Part shown: one piece after another, positions 22,395 to 32,125 of the stretch | Position numbering within the stretch: the stretch's first letter is position 1 | How the letters are laid out: each line of letters starts with the position of its first letter | Assembly: GCF_030408395.1 (NCBI RefSeq) | Contig: NZ_CP046980.1 | Span: 2,170,001 to 2,234,000, forward strand | Source of the DNA: Corynebacterium aquatimens | GTDB lineage: Bacteria; Actinomycetota; Actinomycetes; Mycobacteriales; Mycobacteriaceae | Reading direction: 5' to 3' | Length of the DNA: 64,000 nt | Translations under genes and position numbers: made by a program | The notes under the pieces: model-generated | Database searches by the model: none | The model's input: the letters and a program-made list of their open reading frames with translations, nothing else | Told to the model about the DNA's origin: nothing

Positions 22395-23576
22395 TCACAG
22401 CATCGGGTTCCCCTTCGCCTTATGGGCTGTGATTCGCGCCGCCGCCTCCAGCAGCATCCAGCCCGAGAGCTGGCAGGATAGTTCGCGCTCCGCGATATTG
22501 CTCAGGTTCGATGCTGCATTTCCTGAGCTGTGTTCTATATCCCGGTAGTAGTTGTGCGGCAGACGGGCGTCTTCTGTCCAGCGGCACGGGAAGACCGGCA
22601 GCCCGTCGACCTCCAAGCGGTTCTCCCACATGCTTTCAGCCGAGGCCATGACCAGGCGCTCCGCTGCCGCCTTTGCCGCGACCTGGGATTCTGGGAGGCG
22701 CACCGCCGCGTCCGCGAGGTAACGCACCAAGATTCCGCGGAACAGCCCGCCGTCACCGACCCCGTCGCGCGGGTGGTCAATCACGCCGGCCGGGGTGGCC
22801 ATGTGCATCGAAATCGCCTGGATCAGCGACGTGATCTCTTGGTAGTAATCGCCGGAGGTGGCGCTCGGCGCAGAGGCGGCGAGCGCTTCGTCGTTAAGCA
22901 ATGAAAGCTCTACCATGGCGCCGAGCAGCGTGCCCTGGTTGTAGGTGTAGATGGCGGTGACGGTGTGGGGGCCAGCGTCTTTGTCGCGGATGCCGTCCAT
23001 GACCAGGCCGTCTTTGTTCATGAGGTTGGCTAAGATCCAGTCGACGATCGTGCGGGCTTCCTCGACGCGACCAGTGCGCGCCATCATGATTGCGGCGGGG
23101 CCGTTGGCGGGAACGTTAAAGAAATTGTCCTTTGAGCGCCACGGCAGGACGCGGCGGGTGCCATCGATGCCTGCGAGGAGGTTGCTCTGCAGTGCTTCGA
23201 GCTGCTTCGGGCGACGCACCTTGTCCGCCTCCGCGGCCCGCGCGAGCGCGAGGGCGAGCCATGCCTTGTCGTCGTAATAAGAATTGCGGACCAGCTTGCC
23301 GACGTTGCGCCACGCCACCGCGCGCGCCGTCCGGTTAATGCGGAAGCGGCGTTGCTTCGTGCTGCGGCGCAGATTCGCATCGACGAGGCAGTCGAGGTAA
23401 TGCGCCTGCCACCAGTAATGCCACTGGACAAACAGGCGCTCCGATTGGATCGGCGGCCAGGCAACCACGGCCAGATTTGTCCCCGGGATGCCCCATAACT
23501 TCGTGCCGTGCCGAGCAGCGATTGCCTCCTCAGCGAGGTCCGCGCGATGCGCCCAGATCTCTGCCATTCCTGCCAC
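22395..23576 (-). CDS. glycoside hydrolase family 76 (alpha-1,6-mannanase-like), cytoplasmic
   Basis: 393 aa (alpha/alpha)6-barrel protein. GH76 marks: YYDDKAWLALALARA with the paired catalytic aspartates (about residues 98-101), ANGPAAIMMARTGR, YTYNQGTLLGAMVEL and FRGILVRYLADAAV. GH76 enzymes cut alpha-1,6-mannan, the backbone of corynebacterial lipomannan/lipoarabinomannan. No signal peptide is present, so it would act inside the cell, which is how the conserved actinobacterial homologues look. Upstream neighbour on the same strand is the trmH gene. Confidence 0.85.
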   Translation of the reverse strand: MAGMAEIWAHRADLAEEAIAARHGTKLWGIPGTNLAVVAWPPIQSERLFVQWHYWWQAHYLDCLVDANLRRSTKQRRFRINRTARAVAWRNVGKLVRNSYYDDKAWLALALARAAEADKVRRPKQLEALQSNLLAGIDGTRRVLPWRSKDNFFNVPANGPAAIMMARTGRVEEARTIVDWILANLMNKDGLVMDGIRDKDAGPHTVTAIYTYNQGTLLGAMVELSLLNDEALAASAPSATSGDYYQEITSLIQAISMHMATPAGVIDHPRDGVGDGGLFRGILVRYLADAAVRLPESQVAAKAAAERLVMASAESMWENRLEVDGLPVFPCRWTEDARLPHNYYRDIEHSSGNAASNLSNIAERELSCQLSGWMLLEAAARITAHKAKGNPML

Positions 23577-23741
23577 CTCCCAAACCTGGATCGAAACGTT
23601 GCGCTACATGCCTACAGCAGCGGGTTCTTGTGCAGTGCAATGTCACAGCGGGCAAAAATGTTCCCCAACCGTTACGGCATTGTTATGTAGTTCAATAAAA
23701 TTTGTACCATGCCAACAGGTCAGAGCGAATAGTGATTTACG

Positions 23742-24446
23742 TCACCAGGCTTGGGAGAGATCGGCGTGCTGGCGCACCCACGCGTGCATCGCGATACCGG
23801 CCGCGACACCCGCGTTGATCGACCGCGTCGAACCGAACTGCGCGATGGAGCACGTCATGCTAGCCACCCCTTGGGCCTCTTCGGTCACGCCGGGGCCTTC
23901 TTGGCCGAAGAGCAGAATGCAATCGCGCGGCAGCTCCACCGTTTCCAGCGGGACGGCGCCGGGAGTGTTATCGATAGCCACGATCGTGAGCCCTCGCTCC
24001 CGCGCCATTGCGACGAGCGATTCCAGGTTCTCATGGTGGCAAATGTGCTGGTAACGGTCGGTCACCATCGCGCCGCGACGGTTCCACCGCTTGCGCCCCA
24101 CAATGTGCACGGCCTCAGCTAGGAACGCATTCGCCGTGCGCACGACGGTGCCGATATTCATGTCGTGTTCCCAGTTCTCAATCGCAACGTGGAACGGGTG
24201 GCGGCGCGAATCCAATTCAGCCCGGATCGCCTCTAAGGACCAGTACCGGTAGGCGTCAACCACGTTGCGACGGTCCCCGTCACGGAGAAATTCCGGGTCG
24301 AAGCGGGGGTCGTCCGGCCACTGGCCTTCCCAAGGGCCCACGCCGTGGCGGCCCTCGTTCCATTCGGTGGGGCCTTTCGCGCCAGCCTCCGCGGCATCCG
24401 GGCCCGCGGCATCCGGGCCCGGACGGCCCCGATCGTCGTTAAGCAA
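23742..24446 (-). CDS. SpoU/TrmH-family RNA 2'-O-methyltransferase
   Basis: 234 aa from the TTG at 24446, which overlaps the pyrE stop codon (TTGCTTAA). SPOUT trefoil-knot signatures: HPFHVAIENWEHDMNIGTVVR (first motif; split by type), CILLFGQEGPGVTEEA (motif 2) and GSTRSINAGVAAGIAMHAW (motif 3, SAM site). Family members methylate tRNA or 23S rRNA ribose; target not determinable. The overlap with pyrE implies translational coupling. The N-terminal 25 residues are Pro/Gly/Ala-rich linker (GPDAAGPDAAEAG). Confidence 0.9.
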   Translation of the reverse strand: MLNDDRGRPGPDAAGPDAAEAGAKGPTEWNEGRHGVGPWEGQWPDDPRFDPEFLRDGDRRNVVDAYRYWSLEAIRAELDSRRHPFHVAIENWEHDMNIGTVVRTANAFLAEAVHIVGRKRWNRRGAMVTDRYQHICHHENLESLVAMARERGLTIVAIDNTPGAVPLETVELPRDCILLFGQEGPGVTEEAQGVASMTCSIAQFGSTRSINAGVAAGIAMHAWVRQHADLSQAW

Positions 24447-24972
24447 GGCCCAAATCTTCGAGGCCCAGCAGGAACCTGTACTCCACGCCGGCGTCCTCGA
24501 TGACTTGGGCGGCGCCGGTCGCGCGGTCGACGACGGTTGCCACCGCAACTACCTCCGCGCCCTCCGCGCGGCAGGCCTCAACGGCAGTCAGAGGCGAGTT
24601 ACCAGTCGTGGTGGTGTCCTCCACCACGAGCACCCGTTTACCCTGGATAGACGGGCCTTCGATGCGACGCTGCATGCCGTGCTTCTTGGCTTCCTTGCGC
24701 ACGACGAACGCGTCAATCGGACGGCCATCCGCATGCATGATTGCCGTGGCAACTGGGTCGGCGCCGAGGGTCAGGCCGCCGACGGCATCGAAATCCAAGT
24801 CCTTCGTCAGCTCACGCAGCAGCGCGCCAATCAGCGGACTTGCCTCATGGTGCAACGTCGCCCGGCGCAGGTCAACGTAGTAATCAGCCTCTTTGCCCGA
24901 CGACAACGTCACCTTGCCGTGGACAACCGCGAGTTCCTTGACCAGCTCTGCAAGCCTCTGGAGGTTAGTCAT
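24439..24972 (-). CDS. pyrE: orotate phosphoribosyltransferase
   Basis: 177 aa from the ATG at 24972 (MTNLQRLAELVKELAVVHG). Converts orotate and PRPP to OMP in pyrimidine synthesis. PRPP-binding loop VLVVEDTTTTGNSPL (about residues 116-130), orotate-site ALTLSSGKEADYYVDLR-like segment (VTLSSGKEADYYVDLRRA), VGGLTLGADPVA. The ORF is open 44 codons further upstream but that part is low-complexity and lacks a site. The stop codon lies inside a copy of the iterated word (complement GCTTAACGACG). Confidence 0.97.
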   Translation of the reverse strand: MTNLQRLAELVKELAVVHGKVTLSSGKEADYYVDLRRATLHHEASPLIGALLRELTKDLDFDAVGGLTLGADPVATAIMHADGRPIDAFVVRKEAKKHGMQRRIEGPSIQGKRVLVVEDTTTTGNSPLTAVEACRAEGAEVVAVATVVDRATGAAQVIEDAGVEYRFLLGLEDLGLA

Positions 24973-24994
24973 AGTGGGTAATTTTACCCAACTT

Positions 24995-26242
24995 CTAGTC
25001 GCCGAAGATGGACGGTGGCGGTGTGGGTTTTCCGGCGCGGGTGGCTTTGGTGCCGTCGTTAAGCACGCGCCGCTCCTCGCCCGCCCCGATGGCCTCGACG
25101 TCATCGGCGCCGATCTCGCGTTCCTCCAACTCGCCGCGCGTCCCGCCCGTGACCCGCGTGGGCATCTCCAGGGGCTCCTCAGGCCGCGCGACGATCGGAC
25201 GTTTCACCTGCTCATCGACGTTTCCTTCGGACTCCGGGACGTCGACCGACTCCACCGCCTCGCGCGTGCCGCCAGGCAGGCTCAGCACCCGCGCCGACGA
25301 CGGCGGGAACGTCCGCGCCGTGTCCGCAAGCATCGCCAGCGGCGCGAAAATCGCATCCGACGGCTCCGAACCCGGCGTGAGCTGCGCCAATACCCACTCC
25401 GTCTCAAACCACACCGCCGTCACATTCTGCGGCAGCGCCTCCACCGCCGTGGCCACGCGCACGTCCAACATGCGCCGCGCCGCGTCAGGCTCCGTCGCGA
25501 GCACCAGGAAATCCTCGATCGTGTCCACTTCTACAAGGTCAGAGCCTTTTTGCTTATCGACGCCCTCCCCCGCGCCCCTCCTCATATCCACAACAATGTC
25601 ACTGGGCACCCCGGTATTCATCGCGATCACCGGCGTATCCGCGAGATCGAACACCCGCGATTCATGCCCATACGCCGCACCCGTCGCCACATTCTTCACC
25701 GGCGCTCCCGACGCCGCCGCCCCCCGGGTGAACTCACCGAGCAAGAACTCATCTTCCTTGATGTAGACAAACCCGTGCTGCTCAGCCCACGTCTTGCGCG
25801 CCGGCTCACCCCGTTTCGGCCGGTTCTTCTGCTTCGGCTTCGGCTTCGACTTTTGCTTCGCCCCACCCCTCTTCGGCCCCCTCTTCGGCCCGTGCCCCAG
25901 CTTCTGCTGTTCTCCCTCGGGCTTCGCCTCCCCCAACTTCCCCGGTTTCGCATCCGGTGCGCTTTCCGGCTCCCCGTTTTCCTTTTTGTGATTCCCGTCG
26001 GCAGCAGCGGCATCGACAGCACCCGATTGCGACCCATCCTTCCGTTCGACACTCTTCTGAACGCCCGATCCACCACTCTGACCAGCAGACACGCGATCAC
26101 TAGACTTGGGCGACTTGGCAGTCCCCACCGACAAGTACGGATTGTCCGAGCGCAGAAGAAGGAACGCCCCGACCAAAGAAAACAGCGACAGAAAAAGAAG
26201 TATGAAAGCCATCGCTACGAACTTTACTTTGGCGCGCGACAT
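24995..26242 (-). CDS. membrane-anchored secreted protein of unknown function
   Basis: 415 aa from the ATG at 26242. One N-terminal membrane helix (VKFVAMAFILLFLSLFSLVG, residues 7-26), a long disordered basic linker (KPEGEQQKLGHGPKRGPKRG, GAKQKSKPKPKQKNRPKRGE; residues 100-145) and a folded extracellular domain (about 150-330; TWAEQHGFVYIKEDEFLLGEF ... VWFETEWVLAQLT; split by type) followed by an acidic Pro-rich tail. Position next to pyrE is, as I recall, conserved in corynebacteria. Function not known. Upstream lies the 228-bp tandem array. Confidence 0.7.
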   Translation of the reverse strand: MSRAKVKFVAMAFILLFLSLFSLVGAFLLLRSDNPYLSVGTAKSPKSSDRVSAGQSGGSGVQKSVERKDGSQSGAVDAAAADGNHKKENGEPESAPDAKPGKLGEAKPEGEQQKLGHGPKRGPKRGGAKQKSKPKPKQKNRPKRGEPARKTWAEQHGFVYIKEDEFLLGEFTRGAAASGAPVKNVATGAAYGHESRVFDLADTPVIAMNTGVPSDIVVDMRRGAGEGVDKQKGSDLVEVDTIEDFLVLATEPDAARRMLDVRVATAVEALPQNVTAVWFETEWVLAQLTPGSEPSDAIFAPLAMLADTARTFPPSSARVLSLPGGTREAVESVDVPESEGNVDEQVKRPIVARPEEPLEMPTRVTGGTRGELEEREIGADDVEAIGAGEERRVLNDGTKATRAGKPTPPPSIFGD

Positions 26243-26350
26243 TACCCGGGCACCAACGAGCCAGAGCCCGAACACATCTTCCCAGAGTTCCCAGATCGTC
26301 CCGGATCGCCTTCTACATCCGGCGCCCCACCGCCGCTGCTGCCCGAGAGC

Positions 26351-27150
26351 AAAGTTGGCCCGGAGCACCGGCCGGGCGCGGCGGGGCCGAGCAAAGTTGG
26401 CCCGGAGCAAGAAAAACGGTCGAAAAATGCCGGTTTTCGGCCTTCCCGGCCAACTTTCCTCCCGGCGGTTCAGCGCTGTCCCTCCTAGTCCGACGCGCCC
26501 AGGGGTAAGACCGGCGGAGCACACTGGCCGGGCCATGACCGACTACTCGTACGGTTCCCCGGGCTAAGTTCCGGAAGTAAAGTTGTCCCGGAGCACCGGT
26601 CGGGCGCGGCGGAGTCGAGCAAAGTTGGCCCGGAGCAAGAAAAACGGCCGAAAAGCAGCGGTTTTTGGCCTTCCCGGCCAACTTTCCTCCCGGCGGTTGA
26701 GCGCTGTCCCTCCTAGTCCGACGCGCCCAGGGGTAAGACCGGCGGAGCACCCTGGCCGGGCCATGACCGACTACTCGTACGGTTCCCCGGGCTAAGTTCC
26801 GGAAGTAAAGTTGGCCCGGAGCACCGGCCGGGCGCGGCGGGGTCGAGCAAAGTTGTCCCGGAGCAAGAAAAACGGCCGAAAAGCAGCGGTTTTTGGCCTT
26901 CCCGGCCAACTTTCCTCCCGGCGGTTCAGCGCTGTCCCTCCTAGTCCGACGCGCCCAGGGGTAAGACCGGCGGAGCACACTGGCCGGGCCATGACCGACT
27001 ACTCGTACGGTTCCCCGGGCTAAGTTCCGGAAGTAAAGTTGTCCCGGAGCACCGGTCGGGCGCGGCGGGGCCGAGCAAAGTTGTCCCTGAGCAAGAAAAA
27101 CGGCCGAAAAATGCCGGTTTCCGGCCTTCCCGGCCAACTTTCCTCCTGCG
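26351..27150. repeat. 228-bp tandem repeat array, 3.5 copies, each with a nested hairpin
   Basis: Units begin with AAAGTTGKCCCGGAGCACCG at 26351, 26579, 26807 and 27035 (exact 228-bp spacing); the last is partial. Units 1 and 3 share GGCCCGG...CCGGCCGG, units 2 and 4 GTCCCGG...CCGGTCGG, implying an older 456-bp duplication. In each unit AAAGTTGGCC pairs with a downstream GGCCAACTTT and an inner CGGCCGAAAA pairs with TTTTCGGCC (copy 1: 26393-26457). Because 228 is divisible by 3, long repetitive frames stay open on both strands, but none has protein character. Spacer 26243-27251 has no other gene. Confidence 0.95.
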
Positions 27151-27251
27151 CTGGCGGGGTGGGAGGGGCGGGGTCGGAGGAGGCCGTGGCGCTGGAGGGC
27201 GCGGATGGAGGAAGGGGTGAAAGGGGTGGAAGGGGAGAGGGCGAGGGCGGG

Positions 27252-28085
27252 CTAGATCTCGATGTCGTTGGCGTGGTCGGCGGACCACTGGGACCAGCCG
27301 CCAATGAAGTGGGTGAGGATTGGCAGGCCGGCGTGGTGCATCGCAGCGAGCAGCATCGCGGAGTGGTTGCCAGACCCGGAGTAGACGACGGCTTGCGACG
27401 GGTCGGTGTGCTGGGTGATGCCGCTTTTCGCTAGGTTTTCCAGGATGTCGTCGACCGGCAGGATGCGCCGGTGCTCGTCGAAGCAGGACTGCCCCGGGAT
27501 GTTGACGGCGCCCGGGATGTGGCCGGCTTTAAGGTCTAAGTGTTCTTTCTTGCCGGAGAAGCGGCGGGAACCACGGGCGTCAATAAGCATGCCCTTGTAT
27601 TGCTTGACCTGGTCGATCTCCATGGTGGGGAGCTGACCGATCTCCACGGGCGTCTCGGAGTGAACGGTGATGGGGCCGGGGCCAGCGACCGTCTCTAAAC
27701 CTTGGTCCCACCAGTACGGGAAGCCGCCGTTGAGGATGCGGATGTCGGTGATGCCTGCCCACATGAGGATCCACCAGGCGCGGGCAGAGAAGAAACCGCG
27801 GCCGTCGTCGTAGATGACCACTGGCCGGTCGCGTTCAATTCCCCACTGGTTGACGGCTTTTTGCACCTGTTCTTGAGTGGGCAGCGGGTTGCGGCCTTCC
27901 TCCGAGCCGGGCATGCCAGCGAGTGTGGAGGCCGGGTCGCAGAACTGCGCCGTCGGAATGTGGTGCGATTTAAAGCGCATGTACGCGCGCCCCGGGCGGG
28001 GGTCCCACAGCGCAGCCAGGACTGTGAGTTTTTTACCGGTACGGATTTCTTCACGGAGCTCTTCGGCGGGCACGTAGATTCCCAT
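27252..28085 (-). CDS. sseA: thiosulfate sulfurtransferase-like protein (tandem rhodanese domains), catalytic Cys replaced
   Basis: 277 aa from ATG 28085 (MGIYVPAEELREEI). Two rhodanese domains: 1-120 (LAALWDPRPGRAYMRFKSHHIP; RPVVIYDDGRGFFSARAWWILMWAG) and 140-277 (MLIDARGSRRFSGKKEHLDLKAGHIPGAVNIP, split). The active-site loop of the second domain, normally CGSGVTA, reads VVYSGSGNHSAMLL, so a serine stands where the sulfur-carrying cysteine should be. I therefore doubt classical rhodanese activity; the symbol reflects family only. It is downstream of clpB on the same strand, separated by GC-rich repeats. Confidence 0.85.
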   Translation of the reverse strand: MGIYVPAEELREEIRTGKKLTVLAALWDPRPGRAYMRFKSHHIPTAQFCDPASTLAGMPGSEEGRNPLPTQEQVQKAVNQWGIERDRPVVIYDDGRGFFSARAWWILMWAGITDIRILNGGFPYWWDQGLETVAGPGPITVHSETPVEIGQLPTMEIDQVKQYKGMLIDARGSRRFSGKKEHLDLKAGHIPGAVNIPGQSCFDEHRRILPVDDILENLAKSGITQHTDPSQAVVYSGSGNHSAMLLAAMHHAGLPILTHFIGGWSQWSADHANDIEI

Positions 28086-28152
28086 GCGCCCGAGTCTAGG
28101 TTGCAACGCGCCATCGCGCTGGACGCATTCGCTTATCGACGACCGCGCGCCC

Positions 28153-28262
28153 GCCTACGAGCTGGCGCGCGGGTGAGCGGACGAGCGGGCGCGCGGGTGA
28201 GCGGACGAGCGGGCCCGCGGGTAAGCGCGTAGGCGGGTAGGCGGATAGGCGGGCTCGCGGGT
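28153..28262. repeat. short GC-rich tandem repeats at the clpB 3' end
   Basis: Degenerate units of about 24 bp (GCGCGCGGGTGAGCGGACGA, then GCGGG; repeated) followed by shorter GCGGGTAGGCGGATAG-type units run up to the clpB stop codon. No clear terminator hairpin is seen; the tract could slow or end clpB transcription. Confidence 0.75.
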
Positions 28263-30868
28263 TATTCCGAGGGAGCCGCGGCGGCGGTGACGGTCAGGCC
28301 CGGGGTGGTCTCAGCTGTGTCGACGGTGTCGGCTGTGTCGGCGGGGGCGGCCACGTCGACGCGGACAACATCGCCGTCGCGAATAGTGCCGGCGAGCAGC
28401 GCCTTGGCCAGCTGATCACCGATGGCCTGCTGGATCAGGCGGCGCAGGGGACGAGCGCCGTAGGCCGGGTCGTAGCCGCGCTCGGCGAGCCAGCGCTTGG
28501 CGTCGTCGGTGACGTCGAGGCCCAGGCGGCGGGTAGCCAGGCGTTCGGCGAGCGAACGCAGCTGGATGTCCACGATGCCCACCAGCTGGTCGGCTTCGAG
28601 GGCATCGAAAACCACCACGTCGTCAAGCCTGTTGATGAACTCCGGCTTGAAGGCACGCTTCACCGCTTCCATGATCTGGTCCCGGTCACCACCAGCACCC
28701 AGGTTGGAGGTCAGGATGATCACGGTGTTGCGGAAGTCCACGGTGCGGCCCTGGCCGTCGGTAAGCCGGCCCTCGTCGAGGACCTGGAGCAGTACGTCGA
28801 AGACGTCCGGGTGCGCTTTCTCCACTTCGTCGAAAAGCACGAGCGAGTAGGGGCGGCGACGAACGGCCTCCGTGAGCTGGCCGCCAGCGTCGTAGCCGAC
28901 GTATCCCGGAGGTGCACCGACGAGGCGGGCGACGGAGTGCTTCTCCCCGTACTCGGACATGTCGATGCGGATCATGGCGGACTCATCGTCGAAGAGGAAC
29001 TCCGCGAGCGACTTGGCCAGCTCCGTCTTACCCACACCGGTGGGGCCGAGGAACAGGAAGCTACCGATCGGCCGGTTCGGGTCGGCGATCCCGGCGCGGG
29101 AACGGCGCACGGCGTCAGACACCGCGATGACGGCGTCGTGCTGACCCACGACGCGCTCGCCTAAGACTTCTTCCATGCGCAGCAGTTTCTCGGTCTCACC
29201 CTGCATCATCTTGCCGGCGGGGATGCCGGTCCAGGACGATACGACGTCAGCGATGACGTCCGGTGTGACTTCCTCGGTGAGCATGGTCCGCGTCGACTCG
29301 GCCGCCGTGGCTTCGGCAGAAGCCACCTCGGCCTCAAGCTCCGGGATGCGGCCGTAGCGCAGCTCGGAGACGCGGGCGAAGTCGCCGTCGCGTTCGGCGA
29401 TTTCGGACTCGTTGCGTAGTTTCTCCAGCTCCTCCTTGGCGGCTTGGACGCGGTCAATCTCGGCCTTCTCGTTGGCCCAGCGGGCCTTCATCTCACCGAG
29501 TTTTTCCTTTTGATCGGCGAGTTCCTGGCGCAGCGTGTCAAGGCGCTCGACCGATGCGGCATCGGATTCCTTCGACAGCGCGATCTCCTCGATCTCCAGG
29601 CGGCGCACGACGCGCTCTAGGGCATCGATCTCCTGCGGGGAGGAGTCGATTTCCATGCGCAGGCGCGAGCCTGCTTCGTCCACAAGATCGATGGCCTTGT
29701 CCGGCAGGAAGCGCGAAGTGATGTACCGGTTGGACAGCTCAGCGGCCGCCACCAACGCGGAGTCCTGGATGCGGACACCGTGGTGGACTTCGTAACGGTC
29801 TTTGAGTCCGCGCAGGATACCGATGGTGTCCTCCACCGTCGGCTCACCCACGTACACTTGCTGGAAACGGCGCTCCAGCGCAGCGTCCTTCTCAATGAAC
29901 TTGCGGTACTCATCCAACGTCGTCGCACCGACCAGGCGCAGCTCACCGCGGGCGAGCATCGGCTTGATCATGTTGCCCGCGTCCATCGCGCCCTCACCGG
30001 TGGCACCGGCGCCGACGATGGTGTGCAGCTCATCGATGAACGTGATGATCTCGCCCTCAGACGACTTGATCTCATCCAGCACGGCCTTGAGGCGCTCCTC
30101 AAACTCACCGCGGTACTTTGCGCCCGCGACCATCGAGCCGAGGTCAAGCGAGATGAGTGTCTTACCCTTCAGCGACTCAGGCACGTCACCGGCGACGATG
30201 CGCCGCGCCAGCCCTTCGACGATCGCGGTTTTACCCACGCCGGGCTCACCGATTAAAACCGGGTTGTTCTTCGTGCGGCGGGAAAGCACCTGCACCACGC
30301 GACGGATCTCACTGTCACGCCCAATCACCGGGTCAATCTTGCCCTCGCGCGCCCGCGCCGTGAGGTCGGTGGAGTACTTCTCCAGCGCCTGGAACTGCCC
30401 CTCCGGGTCCGCGGTGGTGACTTTCTGCTGCCCGCGTACGGACGGAAAAGCACCCTTTATCACCTCATAGGTTGCCCCGCGCTTTTTCAAAAGCTCCGCA
30501 GCATCATCCTCACCGCGCGCGATCGCGGCCAGCAGCACCTCAGTGGAGACATATTCATCGCCCAGCTCAGTGGCCAGCTCCTGCGCTTTGTTCAATGCAG
30601 CCAGCCCCTCCCGGTTGAAGTTCGGGTTCGCCAGGTTGCTACCCGTTGCCGAAGGCAACGCGTCGACAAGCGCCTGGGCTTCTTTAATAACAGTGTCCGG
30701 ATCGACGCCCGTGGCCTTAAGCACAGGTGCGGCGATTCCGTCTGGCTGCGTCAAAATCGCAGCGAGGAGGTGCGCGGGCCTAATGTCCGGGTTGCCGTTC
30801 GCGGCCGCGGTGGACAGTGCCTCCTGCAGCGCCTCTTGAGTTTTGGTTGTGGGGTTGAAGGAGCCCAT
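28262..30868 (-). CDS. clpB: ClpB disaggregase chaperone
   Basis: 868 aa Hsp100 AAA+ protein that dissolves protein aggregates with DnaK. N-domain (residues 1-145), first ATPase with Walker [16 protein letters not shown] (about 208) and Walker [14 protein letters not shown], coiled-coil middle domain (about 410-520; [20 protein letters not shown]), second ATPase with [12 protein letters not shown] (about 609) and [15 protein letters not shown], and a C-terminal Ala/Thr-rich acidic tail beyond the usual end ([14 protein letters not shown]). ATG at 30868 with GAAAGGAT upstream. Two HspR boxes precede it. Confidence 0.99.
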   Translation of the reverse strand: MGSFNPTTKTQEALQEALSTAAANGNPDIRPAHLLAAILTQPDGIAAPVLKATGVDPDTVIKEAQALVDALPSATGSNLANPNFNREGLAALNKAQELATELGDEYVSTEVLLAAIARGEDDAAELLKKRGATYEVIKGAFPSVRGQQKVTTADPEGQFQALEKYSTDLTARAREGKIDPVIGRDSEIRRVVQVLSRRTKNNPVLIGEPGVGKTAIVEGLARRIVAGDVPESLKGKTLISLDLGSMVAGAKYRGEFEERLKAVLDEIKSSEGEIITFIDELHTIVGAGATGEGAMDAGNMIKPMLARGELRLVGATTLDEYRKFIEKDAALERRFQQVYVGEPTVEDTIGILRGLKDRYEVHHGVRIQDSALVAAAELSNRYITSRFLPDKAIDLVDEAGSRLRMEIDSSPQEIDALERVVRRLEIEEIALSKESDAASVERLDTLRQELADQKEKLGEMKARWANEKAEIDRVQAAKEELEKLRNESEIAERDGDFARVSELRYGRIPELEAEVASAEATAAESTRTMLTEEVTPDVIADVVSSWTGIPAGKMMQGETEKLLRMEEVLGERVVGQHDAVIAVSDAVRRSRAGIADPNRPIGSFLFLGPTGVGKTELAKSLAEFLFDDESAMIRIDMSEYGEKHSVARLVGAPPGYVGYDAGGQLTEAVRRRPYSLVLFDEVEKAHPDVFDVLLQVLDEGRLTDGQGRTVDFRNTVIILTSNLGAGGDRDQIMEAVKRAFKPEFINRLDDVVVFDALEADQLVGIVDIQLRSLAERLATRRLGLDVTDDAKRWLAERGYDPAYGARPLRRLIQQAIGDQLAKALLAGTIRDGDVVRVDVAAPADTADTVDTAETTPGLTVTAAAAPSE

Positions 30869-30932
30869 GGGAGCCCATCCTTTCTACATCTATGTTTCGC
30901 TTTTAATGGTTATTCGTTCTAACGCCCAACAA

Positions 30933-31005
30933 GTTGAGTCTGTTCCACTCAAGCATAACTTTTTCCGCGACACCCGCCCATGAACTTGAGTGGACCCCGC
31001 TCAAG
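30933..31005. promoter_or_regulatory. two HspR (HAIR) operators upstream of clpB
   Basis: HAIR consensus CTTGAGT-N7-ACTCAAG. Box 1 at 30933-30953: GTTGAGT-N7-ACTCAAG (one mismatch). Box 2 at 30985-31005: CTTGAGT-N7-GCTCAAG (one mismatch). HspR represses clpB and dnaK operons in actinobacteria, so clpB here is under HspR heat-shock control. The boxes also lie 40-110 bp upstream of the divergent flavohaemoglobin-like gene. Confidence 0.9.
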
Positions 31006-31044
31006 CATGGCTAATGCGCCCCGCAGGAACGCATAATGTAAGGC

Positions 31045-32115
31045 ATGAAAATCTCCCCGGACGCCCTCCGCGCACGCATCGCGGAACTCGCGCACGCGCA
31101 GTGGGGGGACTTCGCCCCGCCCGGACTCGCCGAGCGCTGGGAGCTTGCCGACGCCCTGGTCACCATTCTCAGCGGCGCCCACGGCCTGAACGTCCTCACC
31201 GAAGAGGACCTCATCGAATTCGTTGCCGACCAGCGCAAATACGGAATCCCGGACAGCGCGTACGCTGAACTGGCTACCCCCATCGGCGAGTCCATCGCCG
31301 GCATGGCCCCCGGATACGGCTACCAGGCCACCGAGCTCATCGAGTCCATGGCCGACATCGCGCTCGCCTTCACCGAGGCCCAGGTCCCCCAAGCCATCGC
31401 CGCCCGCGTCACTCACGTCGCCCCAGGTGACGGGTGGTTCCACGTGCGCCTCGAAGCCCCAGTTCCCATCCCGTACTCTCCGGGCCAACGCTTATCGACG
31501 CTGCTACCCACCCCCGCCACGGACCCAACCGGAAACCCGGCTGGCGCCGACCCTGCCAGGGGCGAGTGGATTTCATTGACCCCGGCCATTGCCTCCAACA
31601 AGTTCGGCCAGCTGGAGTTCTTCCTACCCGACGCGGTGGGCCACACCCCGGAAATCGGCGAATACTGGTCCATCGGCGGTGCCCATGGCGCGACCTTGGA
31701 CCCGAAGAAGCTCAACGCCATCGGCGCAGACCGAACCACGCCGGGTGACCAGCCGCAGCGACTGGTTATCATCACCACCGATTCCGGTGTCGCGGCGGCC
31801 AAGGCGATCACGTTCGCCCTGCTGGAGCTGGACACCCCTCCCCTGACTTACCTCGCGTTCTATAACGCGCCGATCTACCCGCAGCTGTCCGGACTTCAGC
31901 AGTTTGCGGCACTGCAACCGTGGCTCACCCTCGACCCCGGCAACTACCCCGACCCAGCCCAGCACCTGGCGCAGCTGAAAGACTTGGCGCTCACCAGCGA
32001 AACCGTCCTGTGCGGAGCCGAGCAGGACATGATGGTGCTGCGCGAGGAACTGGGCGCGGCGGAGGAGGCCTGCACGATCATGGCTCCCGACGCCACCCCG
32101 TTCTGGCTGCGCTGA
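31045..32115 (+). CDS. flavohaemoglobin-like protein with degenerate haem and flavin motifs
   Basis: 356 aa. Residues 1-115 look like the globin domain of actinobacterial flavohaemoproteins (FVADQRKYGIPDSAYAELAT corresponds to the usual xxxDHRKYGVxxxxY), but the proximal haem His is Gln. Residues 120-225 resemble the FAD domain (FHVRLEAPVPIPYSPGQRLS) with RxYS altered to RGEWISL, and 240-356 the NAD domain (RLVIITTDSGVAAAKAITFA; TVLCGAEQDMM) without the GGxG of active reductases. Divergent from clpB with the HspR boxes between. It may be a sensor or a structural relic. Start ATG 31045. Confidence 0.7.
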   Translation: MKISPDALRARIAELAHAQWGDFAPPGLAERWELADALVTILSGAHGLNVLTEEDLIEFVADQRKYGIPDSAYAELATPIGESIAGMAPGYGYQATELIESMADIALAFTEAQVPQAIAARVTHVAPGDGWFHVRLEAPVPIPYSPGQRLSTLLPTPATDPTGNPAGADPARGEWISLTPAIASNKFGQLEFFLPDAVGHTPEIGEYWSIGGAHGATLDPKKLNAIGADRTTPGDQPQRLVIITTDSGVAAAKAITFALLELDTPPLTYLAFYNAPIYPQLSGLQQFAALQPWLTLDPGNYPDPAQHLAQLKDLALTSETVLCGAEQDMMVLREELGAAEEACTIMAPDATPFWLR

Positions 32116-32125
32116 AACTGCCGGT

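Noticed and set aside
26313..27137. 274-aa repetitive ORF on the minus strand across the tandem array
   Set aside because: Stays open only because 228 is divisible by 3; Arg/Pro/Gly-rich, no start signal of its own, similar frames open on the other strand.
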